Positions 1-5,497 of a stretch of DNA of 6,752 nucleotides are shown here, one piece after another. Below the pieces are notes generated by a model. That model made no database searches. It was not told the origin of the DNA and saw only the letters and a program-made list of their open reading frames with translations. A program made the position numbers and the translations under genes. Source of the stretch: Spirochaetota bacterium (GTDB lineage: Bacteria > Spirochaetota > Spirochaetia > Treponematales > Treponemataceae); the NCBI GenBank assembly GCA_029571425.1, contig JAKPSR010000026.1, positions 1 to 6,752 on the forward strand, read 5' to 3'. Every line of letters starts with the position of its first letter. Position 1 is the first letter of the stretch.

Positions 1-33
1 GAACTGATCGCGGAGGAATTGACTAAGTGCTAG
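1..33 (+). CDS. Possible C-terminal tail of a gene entering from the left (partial)
   Basis: One plus-strand frame is open from the first base and reads ELIAEELTKC before a TAG stop at 31-33. The composition is plausible for the end of a helical protein, and such a gene would be convergent with the esterase gene ending at 113. Ten codons are too few to prove coding: one frame closes at once and another closes after eight codons. This is a weak call made only because something must end near here. Confidence 0.25.
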   Translation, partial: ELIAEELTKC

Positions 34-112
34 TGTGGAATGTGGATGTACAGTGAAAAACGTTCGCCCCTCGTGATTTCCTCTGCCTCAATCTTGTGCA
101 CTTATCGTATCC
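34..112. other. Short intergenic gap with no recognised signal
   Basis: This 79-base stretch lies between the possible gene tail on the left and the stop of the esterase gene. I looked for a stem-loop followed by a T run that would end transcription from either side and found none that convinces. A T run exists on the minus strand near 55-60, but no stem precedes it. No open frame of useful length is present. Confidence 0.5.
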
Positions 113-949
113 TCACAACCCCAGAAAGAACTTCGTGATCATCTCGGTCGCGGTTGCGGGCCAGCTGTGGCCGCCCTGGAATCGCGTTACCATGACGCAC
201 TCGGCGTCCGCTCCGCGCCAGACGCGGCCGTCGAAGCCCGGGCCTGAGGGATAGTCGGTCCAGGCTTCCGGACAGGCGTTTACCTTTCTCCAGAACTCAA
301 GCGTTTGCTGGATTGAGTAGATGTTTCCGATGATTTTCCCGTCGTAGGGGATGACCTCGTCGTCCAGGGAATGGATGATGAGGATTCTCACGGGGCGCGT
401 TTCGTAGCTCTGGTGTTGGGGGCCGAGCGGGACTGTTAGCTGGACGGTGTCGGCGCACATGGGGCTGGAAACAGGGGCGATCGCGCGTATTCTGTCTCCG
501 AGGATGACCGCGCTTTCATAGCACTGGATCGCGCCGAGTGAATGGCCGGTCAGAAACACGGCGCGCTCGTCGATATGGTATTTCCGCTTAATTCCGTCGA
601 TAATATAACCGAAAAAGGCGTTATCGTTGGGCGAACTCCATCCGCCTGAGAGACCGTCGGGATAAACGACGATGAAGCCGTGTCGTTCCGCGAAGAGGTC
701 AAAGCCGCGCGAGCGGAAGGCCTCGCCGTTTGAGCCCATGCCGTGCAAGGCGATGACGACAGCCGCTCCCGACTTTGGAAGCGATTTCGGCACATAGAGC
801 GCGCCGCCCCGCGTCCGCAATGAAAGGTTGACCGTGAAGCGCCGTTCGTCGGGCGCGATAGTCATCTTTCCATGTTTTTTTGCCGCGTTGGTTCCGCACG
901 ATGCGAGCGCGAGCGCGACAAGAAGGATCGCGACTCTTCGTACTGTCAT
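113..949 (-). CDS. Lipoprotein esterase of the PHB depolymerase / feruloyl esterase (LpqC) family
   Basis: The product is a 278-residue alpha/beta-hydrolase that probably cleaves ester bonds in short polyesters or phenolic esters outside the inner membrane. Residues 1-18 form a lipoprotein signal, with R4 R5, a hydrophobic core and lipobox LASC, so Cys18 would be acylated. The hydrolase domain shows the oxyanion motif HGMG (69-72), VVYPDG (94-99), the nucleophile elbow GHSLG with Ser137, the acid Asp197 in the HSLDD segment, and the catalytic His261 in GGHSWP. The order and the WP after the histidine are typical of the COG3509 family. The frame is open further upstream, but GGAGG at 956-960, six bases before the ATG at 949, decides this start. 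An ATG at 973 overlapping the HAD stop as ATGA would add eight residues (MNIPRRHT) in front of the signal peptide. Family assignment is firm, but the true substrate (PHB oligomer, feruloyl or acetyl ester) cannot be read from sequence. Confidence 0.9.
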   Translation of the reverse strand: MTVRRVAILLVALALASCGTNAAKKHGKMTIAPDERRFTVNLSLRTRGGALYVPKSLPKSGAAVVIALHGMGSNGEAFRSRGFDLFAERHGFIVVYPDGLSGGWSSPNDNAFFGYIIDGIKRKYHIDERAVFLTGHSLGAIQCYESAVILGDRIRAIAPVSSPMCADTVQLTVPLGPQHQSYETRPVRILIIHSLDDEVIPYDGKIIGNIYSIQQTLEFWRKVNACPEAWTDYPSGPGFDGRVWRGADAECVMVTRFQGGHSWPATATEMITKFFLGL

Positions 950-955
950 GGTATG

Positions 956-960
956 CCTCC
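956..960 (-). promoter_or_regulatory. Ribosome binding site of the lipoprotein esterase
   Basis: The minus strand reads GGAGG six bases before the ATG at 949. It selects the start that puts the lipoprotein signal at the N-terminus and rules out the long upstream extension running through the HAD gene. Confidence 0.8.
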
Positions 961-969
961 GTGGTATGT

Positions 970-1656
970 TCATGCGTGCTCCTGTCCTTCGTCCCGTTCG
1001 ATCAGGTACTCGGGCTTGAGCGCGCGGAGGGCTTCGTCGTCGCCGATACCGCCGGTGATGCCGCACGACGCGATGCCCGCGTTCCGGGCGGTGTGAATAT
1101 CCACGGTCGAGTCTCCGATCAGGATCGTGCGCTCGGCAGGGATGCCGGTTTGTTCCATGATGAGTTTGATTCCGGCGGGATCTGGTTTGAGGGCTCCGGC
1201 GGATTCGGGGCCGATGACGCGCGTAAAAAAAACAGCGGCGTCGAGGCCGTTCAGTATGCGGATTGCGAGGTCCTCGGGTTTGTTGGTCAGTACGGCGAGG
1301 CGGGCGCCCTGACGTTTCAGCGCTTCCAGCCACTCCCGCATTCCCGGATAGAGGATGGTTTTATCGGTACAGCGTTTGGCATACTCCTCGCGGTATTCGG
1401 GCAATGCCGCTTCCACCGTGGCGACAATTTCCTCTGGGTTTTGCCGCGAGGCCGCGCTGAAGGTTCTGCGCACGAGGTTCCTCGCGCCGTTGCCGATTGC
1501 CCGGCGCACGGTTTCGCGGTCGACCGTGGCGTAGCCATAACGAACGAGGGTGACGTTCATTGCCGCGGTTAAGTCGTCGAGGGAATCAATGAGCGTGCCG
1601 TCAAGATCGAAGATGTAGAGGTCAAAGCGATTCGGGATGCGCGCGGCGTAGTCCAT
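970..1656 (-). CDS. gph: HAD-superfamily hydrolase, phosphoglycolate phosphatase-like
   Basis: This 228-residue cytoplasmic HAD phosphatase most resembles the Gph/PGP branch, which dephosphorylates 2-phosphoglycolate formed during DNA end repair or oxygenase side reactions. All four HAD motifs are present. Motif I is FDLDGTLIDS with nucleophile Asp17 and acid/base Asp19, motif II is LTNKP with Thr124, motif III is KPDP with Lys157, and motif IV is GDSTVDIHTARNAG with Asp182 and Asp186 binding Mg. An alpha-helical cap lies between motifs I and II, roughly residues 28-100. It is slightly shorter than the roughly 250 residues of the E. coli enzyme. The ATG at 1656 has an AGGTAGG-like ribosome site upstream. 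The TGA at 970-972 overlaps an alternative ATG of the esterase gene, and even with the preferred esterase start the gap is only 20 bases, so the two are probably co-transcribed. Other HAD phosphatases of this cap type, such as pyrophosphatase PpaX, share the same motifs, so the substrate is inferred. Confidence 0.85.
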   Translation of the reverse strand: MDYAARIPNRFDLYIFDLDGTLIDSLDDLTAAMNVTLVRYGYATVDRETVRRAIGNGARNLVRRTFSAASRQNPEEIVATVEAALPEYREEYAKRCTDKTILYPGMREWLEALKRQGARLAVLTNKPEDLAIRILNGLDAAVFFTRVIGPESAGALKPDPAGIKLIMEQTGIPAERTILIGDSTVDIHTARNAGIASCGITGGIGDDEALRALKPEYLIERDEGQEHA

Positions 1657-1739
1657 GGGCGCAATCCTACCTGTCTTTTCCCGGCGCGTCGAGTGGCAAT
1701 GGGGGGCAGGGTTGTCGGTAGCGTCTCCTCCGCAGCTTC

Positions 1740-2579
1740 TTAATACGCCACCCTCACCTGGAACCCATAACTCCCATTCGAAATCAGGGGGACGAAGGCC
1801 GGGCGCTGTGCGGCGCGCGTCGCGTTCCTGCCGCCGTACCGCGACCTGAAGTCTTTGCCGACGGTCCAGCCGATGGCGTGGCCGATGAGAGCGCCGGCCA
1901 CTACGTCCGATGCCCAGTGGCTATTGCCGTCTATCATCGCGAAGCCCATGAGGGCCGAGGCGGCGTAGGTCACAATCGCGATTTTATAGAAGGACTCGTC
2001 GTCTTTGTAAAAGGCGGTTAGCGCGGAGGCCGCGGCGAAGGCTGTCGCCGTGTGGCCTGAGGGCCAAAGCCCGCCGAGGTTCTGGAACGGGTAAAAGTCG
2101 GCGGCGTCGGAGCTTTTTCGTATGGGAAGGTAATCGGGTATGTCGGTCTCGCCCGTGTCTATGAATGCCCGGCCGACGATAAGTTTTTCCGCGGTGGTAA
2201 CCATGAACGAGATGCCCACCGCTTGCACGACCGCGCCCGACGCGTATTTGTATTCCGGGTTATCCGTTGCCCAATACACGATAGCGGCGGGGAGAATATG
2301 CCACCAGGTGCCGACAAACAAGGCTCCGGCACTGAAGGCGTTCCCCAAGTGATTCTTATCCGCGTCGACTACGGTTTGATCGATAGGCGTGACGACCATT
2401 GTCGCGGTTGCCCCGACGGCCGCGATATGCCAGAGTGAATTCCATCCTGCGTGGCTTTCAAGGGTATTGCCCCAGAATCCGACTACCGGCGACGGTGAGG
2501 CTTCGCGCGGCTCTTCGGCGGCAAGAACCTGAAATGGGATGAGGGTCAGGATGAACGGTATGAGTATGCGCGTATTCAT
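1740..2579 (-). CDS. Exported PAP2-superfamily phosphatase homologue with degenerate phosphate-binding motifs
   Basis: This 279-residue membrane or periplasmic protein of the PAP2 superfamily covers phosphatidic acid phosphatases, undecaprenyl-diphosphatases and relatives. Residues 1-20 look like a cleaved signal peptide ending VLA before AEE, and several hydrophobic helices follow. The central motif is intact as PSGH (173-176), and the third keeps His221 and Asp225 in HWASD. In motif one, Lys132 is present but the usual Arg-Pro is Phe139-Ile140. In motif three, the usual Ser-Arg is Ala214-Met215. Two arginines that hold the phosphate are therefore absent while both catalytic histidines remain. 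The C-terminus (about 260-279) ends in an alternating polar/hydrophobic, possibly beta-strand segment also seen in periplasmic PAP2 proteins. The start at 2579 lies six bases after the DUF3795 stop with a weak AAGG site. Membership in the fold is secure; activity and substrate are uncertain. Confidence 0.85.
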   Translation of the reverse strand: MNTRILIPFILTLIPFQVLAAEEPREASPSPVVGFWGNTLESHAGWNSLWHIAAVGATATMVVTPIDQTVVDADKNHLGNAFSAGALFVGTWWHILPAAIVYWATDNPEYKYASGAVVQAVGISFMVTTAEKLIVGRAFIDTGETDIPDYLPIRKSSDAADFYPFQNLGGLWPSGHTATAFAAASALTAFYKDDESFYKIAIVTYAASALMGFAMIDGNSHWASDVVAGALIGHAIGWTVGKDFRSRYGGRNATRAAQRPAFVPLISNGSYGFQVRVAY

Positions 2580-2585
2580 ACTGCC

Positions 2586-3062
2586 TTACTTCTTGAATAG
2601 TGAGCTGTTGCGTTTGACGAAATTGTTTGCCGGGGCATGGCCGCATTTCTTGCATGTACCGTAATATGGCGAGTTTATATATCCACAAGACTCACACGAA
2701 TAGTCCTTTGTCATCTTTACGATCCACGAATCAAGGCCATTGTCCTTCCGATATTTTGCCGATTCAAATAGCTCCGCTCGGTGAGGCAGTTGCTTTTGAA
2801 AGTGACGAAGTTTTTCGCACGGATGCTTTTCGCAGTCTTCGCAATTGTCCACGTTGTTATCTTTTGAGCATTTCTTAAACTCGCAATCTCTGCAGTGATG
2901 GCTTAATACGGTGGATCTGCAACCGGCGCACTTAATTTCCTCTTTGGTCGTCTTCATCATGGCCGCGATCCTTTCGAGTTCCGATTCATTTTGCTCTTTT
3001 GTGGCGATAAATATTCCGCACGACTCACAGAAAAGGCCGCAGATTGCGCTTGTTTCATTCAT
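2586..3062 (-). CDS. Cysteine-rich DUF3795-type protein with C-terminal zinc ribbon
   Basis: This 158-residue soluble protein carries 15 cysteines. The N-terminus reads ICGLFCESCGIFIATK (C8, C12, C15), the hallmark opening of DUF3795 proteins, followed by CAGC (45-48), C57, C60, C65, CEDC (74-77) and C82, which fit two or more metal sites. After a helical linker (about 83-118), the pattern C123-x2-C126-x10-C137-x2-C140 forms a separate zinc ribbon near the C-terminus. The role of DUF3795 is not established; the spacing suggests zinc or possibly an iron-sulfur cluster. The ATG at 3062 is preceded by AAGGA at eight bases. It lies 29 bases after the secreted-protein gene and six before the PAP2 gene, so it is probably co-transcribed with both. 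Base composition is far more AT-rich than the genes to its left and right. No signal peptide or membrane segment is seen. Confidence 0.75.
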   Translation of the reverse strand: MNETSAICGLFCESCGIFIATKEQNESELERIAAMMKTTKEEIKCAGCRSTVLSHHCRDCEFKKCSKDNNVDNCEDCEKHPCEKLRHFQKQLPHRAELFESAKYRKDNGLDSWIVKMTKDYSCESCGYINSPYYGTCKKCGHAPANNFVKRNSSLFKK

Positions 3063-3091
3063 ATGGTTATTCCTTATATTGACCGTACAGT

Positions 3092-4045
3092 CTATTCAAC
3101 GAATACTAAAAACAGCATTGACGCAACACGATTCATTATGAAATCGAATATCTCATAGTTATTATTCCCTTCAGAGATATTTACATAATACTCCATTGAG
3201 AATCCTTGTTTCTTATCACGATCGTATAAGAATATCACGAATGTTCCACTACTAATGGTTTCGATGATATCGAGCCCAGTTCCTAAACCTATAAAGACCC
3301 GCTCGGCTCCAGATCGACTAAGCTCGCCCGTTATCGAGAACTCCGAGAGCTTCCAATTCCGATATTTTCCAAGATAAAACGAATTCGCTTTCCCCGTGAT
3401 CCGTGAATAAAACGCGTCTTCATCAAGATTATATCGTTTGATATCAATCTTTATAGAGTTAGTACCTCCTCCATAAAGGAGGCAAAATCCATCTTCATCG
3501 CGAACCTTGTCACTTTGAAAAGAGAACTGATTCCAAGGGTTGTCAAGAAGCATGAACCCAAAAGCGTCGTTAAATGTTACGGATTCGCTTGAAAAGAAAT
3601 AATTAATCCCCTCGTCGCGCAGTCCGTTTTTGCATTCATATACCACTGCTGGATTCGAGCCCGCTTTCTCCACTTTCTTTGCGCTATATAGGTTTGAGAG
3701 GATAGGGTAAAACACGTCTTCGGAATAGGAACTTTCCATAGTTTTTAGGATTAGGTCCTGAATGTTCTTATTCTTTGTATATAGAAGGTAACTGTCAAAA
3801 AGCAACCCCAAAATACCGTCGTTGTTATGGTACAGCTGAAATAGTCGTGACATCTTACTAGCATCAATCGATTCAGAGCCTGACTCAAGTTGCGAAAGAA
3901 AGTTCGTAAAACCAATATAGTTTTGCGTTTCTTTAGCTGAGGGAGTTGAAACGCTAATGTTTCCGACTTCAAGCGAAGTAACCACTTCTTGAGCTGAAAG
4001 GAAAACTGTGCAGACCAAAAGAATACATACGAATGTTTTTCTCAT
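3092..4045 (-). CDS. Secreted protein of unknown function
   Basis: I do not recognise this 317-residue protein. Residues 1-18 form a classic signal peptide (MRK, then a hydrophobic core ending FLSA before QE), so it is probably released into the periplasm or placed on the outer surface. Residues about 35-140 look helical and rich in Ser, Lys and Leu. From about 150 onward the pattern turns to short alternating strands with many aromatics, including GFMLLDNPWNQF, a GGG turn and a FYLGKYRNWKL segment. A DcrB/Mog1-like alpha-beta sandwich is conceivable, but this is speculation. The frame is open to 4150, but AGGAG at 4051-4055, five bases before the ATG at 4045, and the signal peptide fix the start. 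It is AT-rich and read from its own extended -10 promoter, and it is first in a probable run with the DUF3795 and PAP2 genes. The stop is TAG. Confidence 0.75.
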   Translation of the reverse strand: MRKTFVCILLVCTVFLSAQEVVTSLEVGNISVSTPSAKETQNYIGFTNFLSQLESGSESIDASKMSRLFQLYHNNDGILGLLFDSYLLYTKNKNIQDLILKTMESSYSEDVFYPILSNLYSAKKVEKAGSNPAVVYECKNGLRDEGINYFFSSESVTFNDAFGFMLLDNPWNQFSFQSDKVRDEDGFCLLYGGGTNSIKIDIKRYNLDEDAFYSRITGKANSFYLGKYRNWKLSEFSITGELSRSGAERVFIGLGTGLDIIETISSGTFVIFLYDRDKKQGFSMEYYVNISEGNNNYEIFDFIMNRVASMLFLVFVE

Positions 4046-4050
4046 AGTGA

Positions 4051-4055
4051 CTCCT
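4051..4055 (-). promoter_or_regulatory. Ribosome binding site of the secreted unknown protein
   Basis: The minus strand reads AGGAG five bases before the ATG at 4045. This rules out the 35-codon upstream extension of the same frame, whose own start lacks a comparable site and would bury the signal peptide. Confidence 0.75.
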
Positions 4056-4090
4056 ACTATTCTTGAAGATACAATGTCAAACTGCCGCCA

Positions 4091-4099
4091 ATTATACCA
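4091..4099 (-). promoter_or_regulatory. Extended -10 promoter for the leftward gene run
   Basis: The minus strand reads TGGTATAAT, a perfect extended -10 (TGn plus consensus TATAAT). No good -35 hexamer sits 16-18 bases upstream, which is usual for extended -10 promoters. Transcription would begin near 4084 and leave a leader of about 39 bases before the ATG at 4045. Confidence 0.65.
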
Positions 4100-4134
4100 T
4101 GCATTCTGTAAGAACGGCATTACCGCGTAAACCC

Positions 4135-4149
4135 TGACACAAGGTGTCA
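4135..4149. promoter_or_regulatory. Perfect 15-bp palindrome, candidate operator between divergent genes
   Basis: TGACAC, a three-base spacer AAG, then GTGTCA form a perfect inverted repeat with six-base arms. It lies immediately upstream of the extended -10 of the rightward DJ-1/PfpI gene, covering about -24 to -38, where a repressor would block polymerase. It is also about 50-65 bases upstream of the leftward start point. TGACA/TGTCA half-sites occur in operators of several dimeric repressors, TetR-type among them, but the partner protein is unknown and no regulator gene is adjacent. Confidence 0.5.
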
Positions 4150-4157
4150 CGTCTCTT

Positions 4158-4166
4158 TGATATACT
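4158..4166 (+). promoter_or_regulatory. Extended -10 promoter for the DJ-1/PfpI gene
   Basis: The sequence reads TGATATACT, an extended -10 with one mismatch to TATAAT. A CTGACA resembling a -35 box at 4134-4139 is 21 bases away, too far for normal spacing, and it forms part of the palindrome. The start point would be near 4173, giving a leader of about 18 bases with GGAGG inside it. Confidence 0.55.
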
Positions 4167-4178
4167 TATCCGCATAAT

Positions 4179-4183
4179 GGAGG
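4179..4183 (+). promoter_or_regulatory. Ribosome binding site of the DJ-1/PfpI gene
   Basis: GGAGG stands seven bases before ATG 4191 but only four before the adjoining GTG at 4188, so the ATG is the better start. It is part of a small GGAG-G-CTCC inverted repeat that is too tight to fold on its own. Confidence 0.7.
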
Positions 4184-4190
4184 CTCCGTG

Positions 4191-4814
4191 ATGACGGTAT
4201 ATCTGTATGTCTTCGATACGATGGCGGACTGGGAGATCGCGTTTTTAACGGCGGAGGTCGCCTCCGCCCGGTTCTTTCGGAAGGGACTCGATCCCGTGCG
4301 GATCGAGCGGATTGGCGCGTCGACCGCGCAGATTACGACCATGGGCGGCATGCGCCTTGTCCCGGACTCGGCGTTTCGCCCTGAGGCGATCGGCGACGAC
4401 GACATCCTCGTCCTCCCGGGGGGCGAGCGGTGGTTGGACGCGGCGCAGCGAGAGGTGCTTCTGTACGCGAATGAACGGATCGCCCGCGGCGGAAAGGTCG
4501 CCGCGATTTGCGACGCGACGGTGGGGCTCGCGAGCGTCGGCGCCCTTGACGATGTCCCCCACGCGAGCAACGCGCGGGGATATCTTTCCATGATGTGCCC
4601 CGGTTATCGGGGAGAGGCTCGTTACGTCGATGCCCCCGCGGTGACGTCGGGGAACCTCATCACCGCCTCGGGCCTCGCGCCGCTCGAGTTTACGCGCGAG
4701 GTTCTCGCCGCGCTTGACGTCTTCCCCCCGGGAGCGCTTGACGCATGGTACAAGCTTTTCACCCTGAAGGAAGAACGCTATTTCTACGAGCTCATGAGCG
4801 CCGTGGCGAAGTGA
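4191..4814 (+). CDS. DJ-1/PfpI family protein (YdeA-like, class I glutamine amidotransferase-like)
   Basis: This 207-residue cytoplasmic protein has the DJ-1/PfpI fold. Counting from the ATG at 4191, it opens with a beta strand and DWE, where Glu15 is the conserved acidic residue. VLPGG (74-78) follows, and then the nucleophile elbow AICDATVGLA with Cys107. His124 lies in PHASN, where many relatives have HTSN. The complete Glu-Cys-His set suggests a competent thiol chemistry, such as a deglycase, a hydratase, a protease-like activity or oxidative sensing. The family is too mixed to choose, and the amidotransferase label describes fold rather than shown activity. It is the only confident plus-strand gene, has its own promoter with a palindrome over the -35 region, and overlaps the oppositely oriented membrane-protein gene by 23 bp at its 3' end. 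GC content is high, unlike the secreted-protein gene just upstream. Confidence 0.85.
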   Translation: MTVYLYVFDTMADWEIAFLTAEVASARFFRKGLDPVRIERIGASTAQITTMGGMRLVPDSAFRPEAIGDDDILVLPGGERWLDAAQREVLLYANERIARGGKVAAICDATVGLASVGALDDVPHASNARGYLSMMCPGYRGEARYVDAPAVTSGNLITASGLAPLEFTREVLAALDVFPPGALDAWYKLFTLKEERYFYELMSAVAK

Positions 4815-5496
4815 TCGCGCCGAGGCGTTTTGACTTCAAGAGCGACGCCGCGATCAAGGCGAACCAGATGAGTTGCAGGATGCCGAATAGGCCCGAAAGG
4901 TCATGGAGCGTCGGCAGTACCGAAAGAAATCCGGGTACGCATGCGGCGAAGCCCAGGATGGCGACGGGCCGGGAGAGGAAATTCCCGCGAAGCGCCGCGA
5001 GCGAGACGAAAAAGGTGAAGAGGCTCCCGAGAATTTCCCCGTTGCCGTTTCCGAGGCCGATCGTGACGGTCTCGATCGCGCGCCAGTAGGCTTCTGCCTC
5101 CGCGCGGTTTTTGGCGTAGAGCTCCATCGCGGGTTCGATCGCGGCGTTCGCCACCATGCCGCTCGCGACGAGGCTTCCCGCCCAGACGGCGCCGATAACG
5201 GCGGCGAGATCGACGGGCGCGCGACCGGCGGCGGCGTTTCCCACGCTTGCCTCGTTTCGGATCGCAAGCGCGAGGCCGATCAGCGCGGGACCGAAGAGGA
5301 TGTACATCATGAGGTTCGTCGCGAAGACGAGAGAAGAATTCTCGACGACAACCGCAAGTCGACCGGCAAGGTCCGGTATCTCGGTATAGCGAAGCGCGAT
5401 GAGGAAAATCGCCATCCCGACGGCATAGGAAAGGGCGAGGTAGATTGCCGACGCCGCGCCGATCGTACGCCAGGTGCTCCCATTGGTACGTTCCAT
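4792..5496 (-). CDS. Six-helix integral membrane protein of unknown function
   Basis: This 234-residue hydrophobic protein has about six membrane segments near residues 11-34, 54-79, 96-121, 150-167, 177-197 and 200-220, and a short basic tail (KSKRLGAITSPRRS). Segment three is followed by an acidic-basic loop with NRAEAEAYWRAIET before segment four, and GLGNGNGE sits at the next membrane entry. Length and layout resemble DUF4386-type proteins, a guess I cannot confirm. The start at 5496 is fixed by GGAGG six bases upstream; an in-frame extension to 5553 lies inside the oxidoreductase gene. Only one base separates it from that gene's stop, so its translation is probably coupled. As the last gene of the operon it may act with the oxidoreductase at the membrane, which is inference. 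Its final codons overlap the 3' end of the DJ-1/PfpI gene on the other strand. Confidence 0.75.
   Translation of the reverse strand: MERTNGSTWRTIGAASAIYLALSYAVGMAIFLIALRYTEIPDLAGRLAVVVENSSLVFATNLMMYILFGPALIGLALAIRNEASVGNAAAGRAPVDLAAVIGAVWAGSLVASGMVANAAIEPAMELYAKNRAEAEAYWRAIETVTIGLGNGNGEILGSLFTFFVSLAALRGNFLSRPVAILGFAACVPGFLSVLPTLHDLSGLFGILQLIWFALIAASLLKSKRLGAITSPRRS
4816..4831 (+). terminator. Weak possible terminator after the DJ-1/PfpI gene
   Basis: Two bases after the TGA, CGCC and GGCG are separated by only GA and followed by TTTT. Three base pairs around a four-base loop could form, which is short for an intrinsic terminator. It lies inside the coding region of the opposing membrane-protein gene, so the T run may be coincidental. 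Confidence 0.2.
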
Positions 5497-5497
5497 A

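Larger units (their letters stand above)
2580..4150. other. AT-rich segment inside a GC-rich neighbourhood
   Basis: Hand counts of single 60-base lines give about 43% GC at 3481-3540 and 32% at 3121-3180, against about 55% at 1981-2040 and 67% at 6121-6180. The segment covers the DUF3795-type gene, the secreted unknown gene and the start of the intergenic region. The left edge falls at the PAP2 start and the right edge just before the DJ-1/PfpI gene. No flanking repeat, tRNA, integrase or transposase is visible, so this is a compositional observation that suggests separate ancestry without showing a mechanism. Confidence 0.6.

Noticed and set aside
950..1333. Long N-terminal extension of the esterase frame
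   Set aside because: The translation is Arg/His-rich, overlaps the HAD gene in another frame, and would bury the lipoprotein signal; the start at 949 has GGAGG.
880..1572. 230-codon open frame on the plus strand
   Set aside because: It is antisense to the HAD gene, whose four motifs are intact. GC-rich codon bias leaves the opposite strand open, and the product looks like nothing known.
1657..1739. Searched the 83-base gap between the PAP2 and HAD genes for a terminator or promoter
   Set aside because: No stem-loop with a T run and no paired -35/-10 boxes could be found, so neither a break nor a new start of transcription is claimed.
3073..3099. Possible internal promoter (TTGAAT, 15 bases, TATAAG) before the DUF3795 gene
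   Set aside because: The spacer is too short and the -10 would overlap the ribosome binding site, leaving transcription to start at or inside the coding region.
4075..4080. Perfect TTGACA on the minus strand as a -35 box
   Set aside because: Seventeen bases downstream there is no -10 sequence; the place is taken by the ribosome binding site.
4046..4150. Upstream extension of the secreted-protein frame
   Set aside because: It crosses the promoter region and would bury the signal peptide; the ATG at 4045 has AGGAG at ideal spacing.
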